In this document: positions 7,291 through 14,662 of the stretch, in pieces | Layout: every line of letters starts with the position of its first letter | How positions within the stretch are numbered: position 1 is the stretch's first letter | Source: CAZGGW01 sp964525365 | GTDB taxonomy: Bacteria > Bacillota_I > Bacilli_A > RF39 > UBA660 | Length of the DNA stretch: 15,892 nucleotides | Direction: 5' to 3' | Assembly: GCA_964525365.1 (NCBI GenBank) | Contig: CAZGGW010000018.1 | Coordinates: 1 to 15,892 of the forward strand | Position numbers and translations under genes: made by a program | The notes under the pieces: generated by a model | The model's database searches: none | The model's input: the letters and a program-made list of their open reading frames with translations, nothing else | Told to the model about the DNA's origin: nothing

Positions 7291-7675
7291 GTTAAAAAAC
7301 AATAGTTTTATTAAAAAAATATTGAAATTTGGAGTGGTGGGAGGAATAGCCTTTGTAGTTGATTATTCTTTACTTTATATTTTTACTGAATACTGTGGAT
7401 TTCCTAGCTTAATATCAGCAGCGATATCATTTATTATTTCTTTACTAATTAATTATATTTTAAGTATTAAATGGGTCTTTGATGTTAAGAAAAAACAGAC
7501 TTCTAAGGAAATTATTTTATTTATTATTTTAAGCATAGTAGGTTTAGGAATTAATGAATTGGTTATTTTTTGGGGTAATGAGCTTGATATCCACTACATG
7601 ATTTCAAAGCTGGTGGCAACTATAATCGTAATGATTTATAATTTTATTACTAGACTTAAACTAATAGAAAAATAA
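7283..7675 (+). CDS. GtrA-family membrane protein (polyprenyl-phosphate-sugar flippase-like)
   Basis: 130 residues with four membrane helices. The N-terminal FIKKILKFGVVGGIAFVVDY is the GtrA signature, followed by INYILSIKWVF in the middle. GtrA-type proteins are thought to flip polyprenyl-phosphate sugars made by GtrB-type enzymes across the membrane. The ATG overlaps the end of the GT2 gene by 8 bases, and only a weak purine run precedes it, so translation is likely coupled. It is the last gene of the operon and two hairpin terminators follow it. Confidence 0.85.
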   Translation: MSKLKNNSFIKKILKFGVVGGIAFVVDYSLLYIFTEYCGFPSLISAAISFIISLLINYILSIKWVFDVKKKQTSKEIILFIILSIVGLGINELVIFWGNELDIHYMISKLVATIIVMIYNFITRLKLIEK

Positions 7676-7693
7676 TAAAATGAATAAACTTAG

Positions 7694-7719
7694 TTAACAA
7701 AGACTTGTTAAAACTTTTT
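7694..7719 (+). terminator. First terminator after gtrA-like gene
   Basis: Stem TTAACAA (7694-7700) with TTGTTAA (7705-7711), tetraloop AGAC, then AAC and five T. Confidence 0.6.
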
Positions 7720-7724
7720 CTAAG

Positions 7725-7750
7725 AATTAAGATTCACTCTTAATTTTTTT
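7725..7750 (+). terminator. Second terminator after gtrA-like gene
   Basis: Stem AATTAAGA (7725-7732) with TCTTAATT (7738-7745), loop TTCAC, followed by T to 7750. It overlaps the 3' end of the opposing NUDIX gene, so the same bases encode that protein's last residues (KSES and stop). Confidence 0.7.
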
Positions 7751-8254
7751 ATACTCTTTAATAACCAGTAATATATCATTAAGGGCTGCATTGTTTTCTA
7801 ATGTAGTCTTTTTATTATCCCTTATTACTTTTTCTAAATCTTCTAGTTTTATATATCTACATTCATAATTTTCTTTTTTTTCTTCTTTATCAAAATCAGA
7901 CATAGACAAATCATATTTTTTATTATAGTCTATCGAATAATAATAGAATTTTACAATTGTATTTACCCCAGTATCCAAATAATTTTTACAATAGTGAACA
8001 ATATTCATAAAAGGAGTTTTATCGGCGACTTCAACGTTCAAACCGGTTTCTTCCTTAATTTCTCTTTTCAAGCATTCCTCAATTGTTTCACCTTTTTCTA
8101 AATGTCCTCCAGGAAACTCATAGTGTTTAAGTCCATTAGAATAACACATTAAAATTTCATCTTTATTGTTTTTAATGATTGCTCTTGCTCTAATTATTGT
8201 TCTTTTCATTTCATTTTCTGTCAAAGCATCTATATTATATATTATTTTTTTCAT
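7727..8254 (-). CDS. NUDIX hydrolase
   Basis: 175 residues. The full Nudix box G-x5-E-x7-REUxEExGU is visible from G50 (GHLEKGE) through REIKEETGL (R64-L72); its glutamates bind the metal used to split nucleoside diphosphates linked to another group X. FPGG precedes it, as usual. The substrate cannot be read from sequence. The last 20 bases of recX overlap the start of this gene. The chosen ATG has GAGG seven bases upstream, inside recX, which supports it over the Met at residue 16. It forms the end of the rpoZ-recX-NUDIX unit. Confidence 0.88.
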   Translation of the reverse strand: MKKIIYNIDALTENEMKRTIIRARAIIKNNKDEILMCYSNGLKHYEFPGGHLEKGETIEECLKREIKEETGLNVEVADKTPFMNIVHYCKNYLDTGVNTIVKFYYYSIDYNKKYDLSMSDFDKEEKKENYECRYIKLEDLEKVIRDNKKTTLENNAALNDILLVIKEYKKIKSES

Positions 8255-9005
8255 CTATTTCCTCATAACACCTAATAATATTCTCATAAGAATATCCCTT
8301 TATTAGCAAAGACTTAATAACTCTATTTTTCAACTCACTATTTCTATATTTTTTTTTGTATTTTTCTATATTTTTTTTGATTTCTTTATTTAAATTTAAA
8401 TCATCATTTAAATCAACATACTTTAATACTTCGTTCACTAATTCTTTAGGATATCCTTTATAATATAATTCATTTTGCATTTTTAATACAAAGTTGTAAG
8501 ATGAACCAGTATTATTTTTTTTATTAATAGTCTTTTTTATTTTTTCTATCCAAATATTTTCTTCTATTTTATTTAATGTCTGATCAATTAATTTTTCTTC
8601 AAATCCATTATTTAATAAATATTCTTTTATTTTGATTGGCCCATCCGTAGAAAGCAATATTTTATCGTGAATATAAGCATTTATATAAACATTATCATTT
8701 AAATATCCATTTTTTTTAAGTTTGTTTATTACATCAAAAATAAGTTTTTCATCAAAACTTTTTTCTAAGTATTTTTTTAGTTCTAACTCATTTCTTAATT
8801 TTATAGAAACATAATTTATTGCCTTATCATAAGCTTCATAATATTTGTTATCTTCTGTGATTTTTTCAAGAAGATTTATATTTATATTTTCTATTGATAA
8901 TAACTTATACTTTATTATCACGTCTTCATATAAGATCATATCTGTCTTATCAAAAAATACTTTATATTTGCTCTTACCAATTTTTTTGTATTTTATTATT
9001 TTCAA
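8235..9005 (-). CDS. recX: Regulatory protein RecX
   Basis: 256 residues built of RecX-type three-helix repeats. The N-terminal strand (KSKYKVFFDKTDMILYEDV) matches the region before the repeats. AINYVSIKLRNELELKKYL, VINKLKKNGYLND, AYIHDKILLSTDGPIKIKEYL and LLNNGFEEKLID are the recognisable repeat segments. RecX binds RecA filaments and modulates strand exchange and the SOS response. Translation appears to start at TTG (9003-9005), with GGGGGAG three bases before it; no ATG lies early enough to keep the conserved N-terminal strand. It is 20 bases after rpoZ and overlaps the NUDIX gene by 20 bases. No recA is in the window. Confidence 0.85.
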   Translation of the reverse strand: MKIIKYKKIGKSKYKVFFDKTDMILYEDVIIKYKLLSIENININLLEKITEDNKYYEAYDKAINYVSIKLRNELELKKYLEKSFDEKLIFDVINKLKKNGYLNDNVYINAYIHDKILLSTDGPIKIKEYLLNNGFEEKLIDQTLNKIEENIWIEKIKKTINKKNNTGSSYNFVLKMQNELYYKGYPKELVNEVLKYVDLNDDLNLNKEIKKNIEKYKKKYRNSELKNRVIKSLLIKGYSYENIIRCYEEIDEKNNI

Positions 9006-9025
9006 TTACTCCCCCAGTCAAAAAA

Positions 9026-9223
9026 TTATTGTTTTATAGAAACTAGACCTTTTTCAATTTCTTCTAAACTTCTACCAATGGGCTTTACTGATTTATATTC
9101 ATTCTCACTCATTTGGTAATTTCCATATTCTCTCATCATTTTATCTCTTTTAGCAACTACATTAATTAATTTGTACTTTGAATCGATTATATTAAGAAGT
9201 TTATCTATTGATGGATATAACAT
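9026..9223 (-). CDS. rpoZ: RNA polymerase omega subunit
   Basis: 65 residues from the ATG at 9223. The N terminus MLYPSIDKLLNIIDSKYKL and the segment GRSLEEIEKGLVSI match Bacillus omega (MLxPSID, then GKALEEIDAGLLS). Omega binds the beta-prime subunit and helps RNA polymerase assembly. An upstream ATG at 9256 would add 11 residues but has no ribosome site, whereas AGAGGAG lies nine bases before 9223. The usual neighbours gmk and priA/coaBC are absent; here rpoZ leads an operon with recX and a NUDIX gene. Confidence 0.88.
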   Translation of the reverse strand: MLYPSIDKLLNIIDSKYKLINVVAKRDKMMREYGNYQMSENEYKSVKPIGRSLEEIEKGLVSIKQ

Positions 9224-9247
9224 GTCCTCACTCTCCTCTATGTTATT

Positions 9248-9276
9248 AATATACAATGAGTTTTCTTGTTAATCAA
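9248..9276 (-). promoter_or_regulatory. Promoter of rpoZ-recX-NUDIX
   Basis: On the minus strand TTGATT (9271-9276), a 17-bp spacer and TATATT (9248-9253) lie 24 bases before the preferred rpoZ start. Placing the -10 here also argues against the upstream ATG at 9256, which would fall inside the promoter. Confidence 0.65.
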
Positions 9277-9304
9277 TCAATTTGACAAAGTTTTACATTT
9301 TTTT

Positions 9305-11158
9305 TTACTTTTTACTTACAAGTTTCCTAAGACCTCTTAATATTTCTACCATAGCCCATGTATCTTGTTGACAATATTGTATTAAATTATTTCTTGTTTT
9401 TTCAAGCGTCATCTTATCCATTTTATCAAACTTTGAATATTCAACCAATGCTTCAACACCATTTTGTACTTCCAAATCACTATATTTCAAATTTGTAAAA
9501 AGAGGCAATGTCTTTTTTATAGAATAACTTCCACTTTGAGAAGCATTATAATAATTAATTATGGAAGCCGTATTTTCAAATCCAAGTTTCGTTGCGATTG
9601 ATTTATTATTTCTTATTATATACAACAAATCATATCCCATATTTCTGATTTTTAATAAGTGTTCTTGATATTCAGGAAATACTTCTGATAGTTCTTTTAG
9701 TCTCCCCATTTCAAATCCAACATTTTGAGCAAGCATCGTACCACATTTTACATCAATATGTTCTACTAATGCCTTAACTAGTTCCAGTCTTTCGTCTTTA
9801 TTAGAATGACATAAAAACACAAAATTGTCCTTATCCTTATCACAAATTCCAGGTGCTCTCTCAATATGTAATGAAAATTCAAAACACGATTGTGTATATG
9901 GCGTTTCGCCTCTAAATCTGGGCATGGGACAAGGAAAAGTCTCAAAATCCAAATGATATATTGGATATTCGATATCATTTAAAAATGCATTTATTTTGTT
10001 AGTATCAGCATATACCTCATTATTGTCATAACAATTTCTTTGAATTATATGATTTGGATTTATAAGCCAATTATATGGCACATCATCCATTTTGTAATAC
10101 CCATTATTTATTAAATCATATTTATCATATTTATTTCCTTGTTCATCTGTAAATGCTCTAAAATTTAAATAGTTAAAACTAGTGTTTTTACAAGGTAAGT
10201 TTTTAAAACATATCATTTTATACGGACACTCAGTATTTTTCTTTAAATTACACCAAACCCCCACTTGACAAGGATTTAATTTAGGATTAAATAAGTTATC
10301 TTCTAAATGTAATCTTTCTAGGTTAATTCTTTCCTGCATAGACTCAGTTACTTCATTTAATTTAAATAAGCATACAATATCGTTGCCATTTTTATCTGTT
10401 CGGTACACACGTTTTTCATTTTCAAGATATCCGTCATAAACATAATTTGAATTTAAAACTGATAAATAATAATTTACTTTTGTTTTTTTGTTATGAGATA
10501 GAAAATCATGTTCAATTATATAGCGTTGCACAGCTAAATCATAAATGTATTTACCAATATTACTATATCTGTTTTTTAATTTTTCTATTTTTTCTAAATA
10601 ATTTTTCAGCACAGGTTCATCAGTATTTACACAATTACTTAACTCATAATAAAAACCTTTTTTAATAAATAAAGGAAACTTTTCTCCACCGCGAGAGCCA
10701 TACATCATATCCAAATAATTTTTAGATGTAGTTGCTTTTACTTCAATTATGTTTATCTCATCATTGTTTTTATTAAATATATCAACATAACATATATAGC
10801 GAATTCCATTTTCAACAAAATCAAATGATTCTTGAGAATAAGTGTCTTCACTAAATACTGTTTCTCCCAAAAAATGTTTTGTAACAAAATATCCAGTTTC
10901 TAATTCTACTTCTTTATAGTATTCAAGCATCGTATTAAGCTGCGGATCCTCTTTGCGAGTTAAATCAATATCTTCTTCGGAATCTTCTTCAGTTTCAAAC
11001 ATGGAACCCACAAGTTCCTTAATTTGTTCATTTTCTTCCTCTTTTTTATACTCTTCAATACTCATCTTCGATAACAATTTATCTTTTCTGATATCTTCAA
11101 GAGCACTATATCTATCACATTTAGTATAATTTATAAAATTAGTTTTACTGATTGCCAT
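9305..11158 (-). CDS. DUF2779 protein: Cas4-like PD-(D/E)XK nuclease region fused to DEDDy-type exonuclease
   Basis: 617 residues. The N-terminal part begins AISKTNFINYTKCDRY (C14) and has a candidate PD-(D/E)XK core, YVDIF (D126) with IIEVKAT (E139, K141). A cysteine cluster at C297, C303, C311 and C317 (PCQVGVWC, ECPYKMICF) follows. One early and several late cysteines around such a core are the Fe-S layout of Cas4/AddB-type nucleases. The C-terminal DUF2779 part has YHLDFETF (D404, E406), QNVGFEMGRL and YCQQD (Y595, D599), which fit the DEDDy exonuclease motifs. A DNA or RNA processing role is likely but the substrate is unknown. AAAGGAG lies eight bases before the ATG. The domain reading is by eye. 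Confidence 0.72.
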   Translation of the reverse strand: MAISKTNFINYTKCDRYSALEDIRKDKLLSKMSIEEYKKEEENEQIKELVGSMFETEEDSEEDIDLTRKEDPQLNTMLEYYKEVELETGYFVTKHFLGETVFSEDTYSQESFDFVENGIRYICYVDIFNKNNDEINIIEVKATTSKNYLDMMYGSRGGEKFPLFIKKGFYYELSNCVNTDEPVLKNYLEKIEKLKNRYSNIGKYIYDLAVQRYIIEHDFLSHNKKTKVNYYLSVLNSNYVYDGYLENEKRVYRTDKNGNDIVCLFKLNEVTESMQERINLERLHLEDNLFNPKLNPCQVGVWCNLKKNTECPYKMICFKNLPCKNTSFNYLNFRAFTDEQGNKYDKYDLINNGYYKMDDVPYNWLINPNHIIQRNCYDNNEVYADTNKINAFLNDIEYPIYHLDFETFPCPMPRFRGETPYTQSCFEFSLHIERAPGICDKDKDNFVFLCHSNKDERLELVKALVEHIDVKCGTMLAQNVGFEMGRLKELSEVFPEYQEHLLKIRNMGYDLLYIIRNNKSIATKLGFENTASIINYYNASQSGSYSIKKTLPLFTNLKYSDLEVQNGVEALVEYSKFDKMDKMTLEKTRNNLIQYCQQDTWAMVEILRGLRKLVSKK

Positions 11159-11189
11159 ATAACACGCTCCTTTAAGTAATTATATCAAT

Positions 11190-11219
11190 AAAAAAAAGAT
11201 AAAACTAGGTTTATCTTTT
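11190..11219 (-). terminator. Intrinsic terminator of the CotD-like gene
   Basis: A 10-bp perfect stem, AAAAGATAAA (11194-11203 on the plus strand) with TTTATCTTTT (11210-11219), 6-base loop, followed on the minus strand by a run of eight T. It comes 5 bases after the CotD-like stop and upstream of the DUF2779 gene, so it marks the true 3' end of the coat transcript. Confidence 0.8.
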
Positions 11220-11224
11220 ATTAA

Positions 11225-11383
11225 TTAGAAATTGCAACAACTTCCCTCTTGTACATTTGATACTACATTTTCTTCACAACAAGTATAGCAAGGACTATAC
11301 GTATGTTTATAAACATGATGATTTATTATTTTGGTATTTACTGGACATACATGTCTGTGTTGTCTCCTTGTAATACTAATAAT
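11225..11383 (-). pseudogene. CotD-like spore coat protein, C-terminal part lacking its start (interrupted gene)
   Basis: The minus strand is open for 52 codons up to an in-frame TGA (11384-11386) but has no ATG, GTG or TTG. From about codon 6 it reads RRQHRHVCPVNTKIINHHV and then YKHTYSPCYTCCEENVVSN and QEGSCCNF. This His/Cys-rich, Tyr/Thr-dotted composition with the short CCxF-like ending is that of CotD-type inner coat proteins. The first codons overlap the 3' end of the serine recombinase gene (stop at 11376-11378), so the gene body is intact at its 3' side, including its terminator, and is cut at its 5' side exactly where the recombinase begins. Either insertion split the gene, or this is a decayed remnant. 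Confidence 0.7.
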
Positions 11384-12947
11384 TCATTATATTCAACTCT
11401 TTGAAATTAAAGTAAATATCTAAAGTTTTATCTTCGTGAATTTCTATCCTATTTACTAATCTTACTATTATTTCTCTAGTAGGATTATCCATTGATAAAA
11501 ACTCTTTTACTACCTTTGAATAATTCTTTTCATTTTTTGAATCTTTCTGTAATTCTAATAAAAATTCTTTTAAAGTATCTATTTTATTTTTATTATCTAA
11601 TATTTGCTTTTCAAGTCTTACTTGTAATCTTTCATACATCTCATTAGATATTTTACCATTTAACTTTTCAAGATAAGTTTTATCTATATTTGATGTATCA
11701 AGCTCTATACTATTTTCTAAAGACTTAATTTCATTTTTTATCTTTTCTATTTTATTTTGGGAAGAATCAATACTCTTTAATTTTTCTTCTATGAGATATG
11801 AATCGGCATATTTTTGACACAACTCTTTAATTAGTAATAATACTTGTTTTTCTAAATTATCATAATTATTACAATGAGTTGTACAGAGTTTTTCTTTAAT
11901 AAATGTTCTATAATAATTACATATAGTATATGACCTATTATCTACTTTTCTTCTTGGCTGAACAGAGATATTATGTTTGCATTCATAACATACGAGCAAG
12001 TTATCAAACAAACAATGTTCTTTCTTAGAGTTTCTTACAGATCTTGCTGGTAATAATTTCTGAACTTGTTTAAATAACTTTTCACTAACAAGGCCTTCAT
12101 GTGTATTTGGAACAATTATCCATTCACTTTTATCATTCCAAACAATGTTTTTAATTTTGTAATTAACCTTGCTTCTCCTATTTTGTACTAGATTACCAAT
12201 ATATATTTCATTTTCTAGCATTAATTTAATAGTTCTTGGATGCCATCTTCCATAATCATAAGATGTTTTCATCCACTCAAAATTTAAATATTTAGCTGGT
12301 GTTATAAACTTTTCTTCAGTTAATTGCCTAGCTATGTAATAACTAGTCATACCAGTACCCGCAAGTTCAAACATTCTTCTTACTGAGGGGGCTTGTTCTT
12401 CATCTATAACTAAATGATTTTTATCCTCTAAATCAATCTTATAACCAAAAGGTGGTCTTCCACCTACCCATTTTCCATCTTTCATTTTTGCTTTTAATGA
12501 ACTTCTAATTTTTTTAGAAATGTCTTTTGCATACATATCGTTGAACAAAGATTTAAATGGTGCAATATCGTTATTTGTTCCATCTAAGAAAGTATCTATT
12601 CCATCTGTAACAGCAATATACCTTACTTGATGACTTGGAAAATATTTTTCAAGATACTTTCCAGTTTCTATATAATCTCTTCCTAATCTTGAAAGATCTT
12701 TGGTAATAACCATATTTATTATTCCTTTTTCAATATCAGAAATCATTCTATTAAAATCTGGTCTATCAAAAGTTGTTCCACTAACACCATCATCTATGTA
12801 AATATCTACTAGCTCATATCCATTTTCTTTAACATATCTCATTAATAAGCTTTTTTGATTGGAAACACTTTCACTTTCACCATCTGAATCACTATCTTCT
12901 CTTGATAATCTAATATAAATGGCTACTTTATAAATATTTTCTAACAT
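11376..12947 (-). CDS. Large serine recombinase (TndX/TnpX/SpoIVCA type)
   Basis: 523 residues. The N-terminal resolvase domain has YIRLSRED with the nucleophile Ser15, DGVSGTTFDRP and ITKDLSRLGRDYIE. The Recombinase domain (about 160-290) contains GGRPPFGYK. A zinc ribbon follows (C320, C323, C343, C355), then a long charged coiled coil (about 390-470). These enzymes integrate and excise elements at short att sites without a host cofactor; excision often needs a directionality factor. No ribosome site precedes the ATG, but the 39-codon ORF upstream overlaps it by 20 bases, so translation is probably coupled. The stop lies within a few bases of the broken CotD-like frame, placing one att site there. 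Confidence 0.93.
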   Translation of the reverse strand: MLENIYKVAIYIRLSREDSDSDGESESVSNQKSLLMRYVKENGYELVDIYIDDGVSGTTFDRPDFNRMISDIEKGIINMVITKDLSRLGRDYIETGKYLEKYFPSHQVRYIAVTDGIDTFLDGTNNDIAPFKSLFNDMYAKDISKKIRSSLKAKMKDGKWVGGRPPFGYKIDLEDKNHLVIDEEQAPSVRRMFELAGTGMTSYYIARQLTEEKFITPAKYLNFEWMKTSYDYGRWHPRTIKLMLENEIYIGNLVQNRRSKVNYKIKNIVWNDKSEWIIVPNTHEGLVSEKLFKQVQKLLPARSVRNSKKEHCLFDNLLVCYECKHNISVQPRRKVDNRSYTICNYYRTFIKEKLCTTHCNNYDNLEKQVLLLIKELCQKYADSYLIEEKLKSIDSSQNKIEKIKNEIKSLENSIELDTSNIDKTYLEKLNGKISNEMYERLQVRLEKQILDNKNKIDTLKEFLLELQKDSKNEKNYSKVVKEFLSMDNPTREIIVRLVNRIEIHEDKTLDIYFNFKELNIMNY

Positions 12948-13047
12948 TATATATTATTTTTTTGAAATATAAATACGTTAGTTCCTCTATCAAACTTTGA
13001 AAATTATCGCCACTTTCATTAAAAAATATATTAATTTTGTATTTCAT
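12928..13047 (-). CDS. 39-codon ORF overlapping the recombinase (TnpW-like position)
   Basis: The minus strand encodes a 39-residue peptide, MKYKINIFFNESGDNFQ followed by SLIEELTYLYFKK and a basic tail. AGAGGAG lies 7 bases before the ATG, one of the better sites in this region, while the recombinase itself has none. The ORF ends 20 bases inside the recombinase gene in another frame. Small ORFs in this position, such as TnpW of Tn4451, carry a short strand-then-helix peptide with a similar beginning; that resemblance is from memory and weak. Roles as a leader for coupled translation or as a directionality factor are both possible. Confidence 0.6.
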   Translation of the reverse strand: MKYKINIFFNESGDNFQSLIEELTYLYFKKIIYNVRKYL

Positions 13048-13080
13048 TTGTAATCTCCTCTTGTTATAAAATATTCATTT

Positions 13081-13112
13081 AAGAAAAAACAATGCCATGT
13101 TATACATTGTTT
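13081..13112 (-). terminator. Intrinsic terminator of the DUF4143 ATPase gene
   Basis: Minus-strand stem AAACAATG with CATTGTTT (13105-13112 and 13087-13094 on the plus strand), 10-base loop, then a T-rich run. The left arm overlaps the stop codon of the ATPase gene. It separates that transcript from the recombinase unit. Confidence 0.75.
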
Positions 13113-14376
13113 AATCTTTTAAACATCCTACAGGAACCACTAGTACCCCGCTTTCTGTTACATATGCCATATCTGTACCAGTAATAATCATTAAAAATTC
13201 TGGCTTTTCTAATTTAGAATCACTTTCTTCTATAAGTTTTTTTAATTCTAAAAGGTGTTTTTCAGCATTTTTTATGCCAGACCCTCCAAGCTTTATTTCA
13301 ACAAGAATGTATTTCCCATTATCAAAATGTATTACATTATCGCATTCAAGTCCATAACGATCTCTGTAATGTTTTAAGTGTCCTCCTATAGCACCAGCAT
13401 ATACACTTAAATCTCTTGCCACTAAATTTTCAAAAAATAGTCCAAATGTCTTTATATCAATCATTAAATCTTTTTCATTAGAGTCAAGAAGTGCTATAGC
13501 TAAAGAAGGATCAATCATGCTTTTTTTAGGAGATGTTCTGATTGAAGTTTTACTTCTAATATTTGGATTCCATGCTTCTATTTCACTTATTATATATAAT
13601 TTTTTTAATGTTGATAAATAGTCTATTATTGTTCTATCACTAACATCAGCATAATTCGCTTTGACATCAGCTATTAATGATTGATTAGAATCTATTGTAG
13701 AAATTTGTTTTGCATATGATTTTAAAATTGCCCTTGCTAAATTAGGGTCTCTTTTAATTCCATCTATTCTCGAAATATCAGAATTACATAATACATCAAT
13801 ATAATTCTTAGCAATTTCGCTGGTTTTTCTATCGCTTATAACTGAAGTTGGCCAACCACCGCGAACTAAAACATGAGCTATTTTTTCATAAGTTAGATCT
13901 GTTTTTATACCATCAATTTCTCTTTTTTCATTTAATAAATCCTTTAAAGAAATTAATCCGTTTGAATCTTTTGATTCATACAAAGTAAATGGTTTCATTT
14001 CAATGAAAGCAAATCTACCAACTCCACTATGTAAAGATTCATCTTCAATTGGTGTTGCTGATCCTGTTAATATATATTCACCTGTTTTTCCACTTTTATC
14101 AACAGCATATCTCACTGCATTCCACAGTTTTGGAGCAATTTGCCACTCATCAATAAGTAGCGGTTTTTCTCCATTTAATAATATTGAAGGTTTAGTATCA
14201 GCAAGTTCTTTGTAATTGTCTTCAAAATCAGGATTTTGCATTTCTAACACACTATTAACAAATTGTTTAGCACTTGTGGTTTTTCCACACCATTTTGGTC
14301 CTTTAATTAACACCGCACCCGAAATAGATAATTTCTCTTTTATTTCTTTATCAACTATTCTCTTTATATAATCCAT
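13111..14376 (-). CDS. AAA+ ATPase with C-terminal DUF4143 domain
   Basis: 421 residues. Walker A is GPKWCGKTT (about 26-34) and Walker B is LLIDEWQ (73-79), followed by YILTGSATP, a sensor-like strand typical of the AAA_14 group. The DUF4143 part runs from about 200 and includes a winged-helix-like stretch (VSDRTIIDYLSTLKKLYI) and a terminal segment with LECDNVIHF and ILVEIKLGG, a D..ExK arrangement like PD-(D/E)XK folds. The family is widespread in bacteria and archaea, but its function is unknown; nuclease, defence and regulatory roles have been proposed. It is complete, has its own promoter with a repeat array, and has its own terminator, so it is not in an operon with its neighbours. Confidence 0.88.
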   Translation of the reverse strand: MDYIKRIVDKEIKEKLSISGAVLIKGPKWCGKTTSAKQFVNSVLEMQNPDFEDNYKELADTKPSILLNGEKPLLIDEWQIAPKLWNAVRYAVDKSGKTGEYILTGSATPIEDESLHSGVGRFAFIEMKPFTLYESKDSNGLISLKDLLNEKREIDGIKTDLTYEKIAHVLVRGGWPTSVISDRKTSEIAKNYIDVLCNSDISRIDGIKRDPNLARAILKSYAKQISTIDSNQSLIADVKANYADVSDRTIIDYLSTLKKLYIISEIEAWNPNIRSKTSIRTSPKKSMIDPSLAIALLDSNEKDLMIDIKTFGLFFENLVARDLSVYAGAIGGHLKHYRDRYGLECDNVIHFDNGKYILVEIKLGGSGIKNAEKHLLELKKLIEESDSKLEKPEFLMIITGTDMAYVTESGVLVVPVGCLKD

Positions 14377-14399
14377 AACAGCCCTTCTTTCCTAAAGAT

Positions 14400-14428
14400 A
14401 TTATACAACATTAATAAATAAAAGTAAA
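14400..14428 (-). promoter_or_regulatory. Sigma-A promoter of the DUF4143 ATPase gene
   Basis: On the minus strand TTTACT (14423-14428), a 17-bp spacer and a perfect TATAAT (14400-14405), 23 bases before the ATG. The purine-rich site GAAAGAAGGG lies about 6 bases before the ATG. Confidence 0.75.
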
Positions 14429-14433
14429 CGCGT

Positions 14434-14516
14434 GTTTCATAATCTTGGGGTATTTTGTTTCATAATCTTGGGGTATTTTGTTTCATAATCTTGGGGTATT
14501 TTGTTTCATAATTTTG
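14434..14516. repeat. Three perfect 23-bp direct repeats plus a partial fourth, operator-like array
   Basis: The unit GTTTCATAATCTTGGGG plus TATTTT (23 bp) occurs head to tail at 14434-14456, 14457-14479 and 14480-14502 without a mismatch. A fourth begins at 14503 (GTTTCATAAT, one change, TTG) and decays by 14516. The array ends 5 bp upstream of the -35 box of the ATPase promoter, a position typical of activator or UP-region sites. The CCCC/GGGG core stands out in this AT-rich DNA. From 14517 to 14662 I see only short, weak ORFs (the longest 17 codons) and no clear terminator. Confidence 0.85.
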
Positions 14517-14662
14517 CTAAAACAATTGGCAACACTTTGTTATGCATAATAAATATAACTATGATTAAATATATTTATATCACTGCTATACATCAGCAAA
14601 ACTTGTTCCCTTTTATATTATTTAACAACGACAATCTTGTCCTCGACCATTTTTGTTAGATA

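Noticed and set aside
9224..9256. Longer rpoZ start at 9256 adding 11 residues.
   Set aside because: No ribosome site precedes it, it overlaps the -10 box, and the family begins at the MLxPSID motif with AGAGGAG upstream.
11340..11370. Ribosome-site-like AAGGAG followed by ATG inside the CotD-like region on the minus strand.
   Set aside because: The two ATGs after it open only 4- and 13-codon frames that differ from the CotD-like frame; the coat-like reading continues upstream of them.
14434..14516. CRISPR array.
   Set aside because: The 23-bp units are head to tail with no unique spacers and no cas genes nearby; the Cas4-like protein at 9305-11158 belongs to a different family.
14568..14650. 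Short minus-strand ORFs of 10 and 17 codons between the ATPase promoter region and the helical protein gene.
   Set aside because: No well-placed ribosome site, no recognisable composition, and length within chance expectation.
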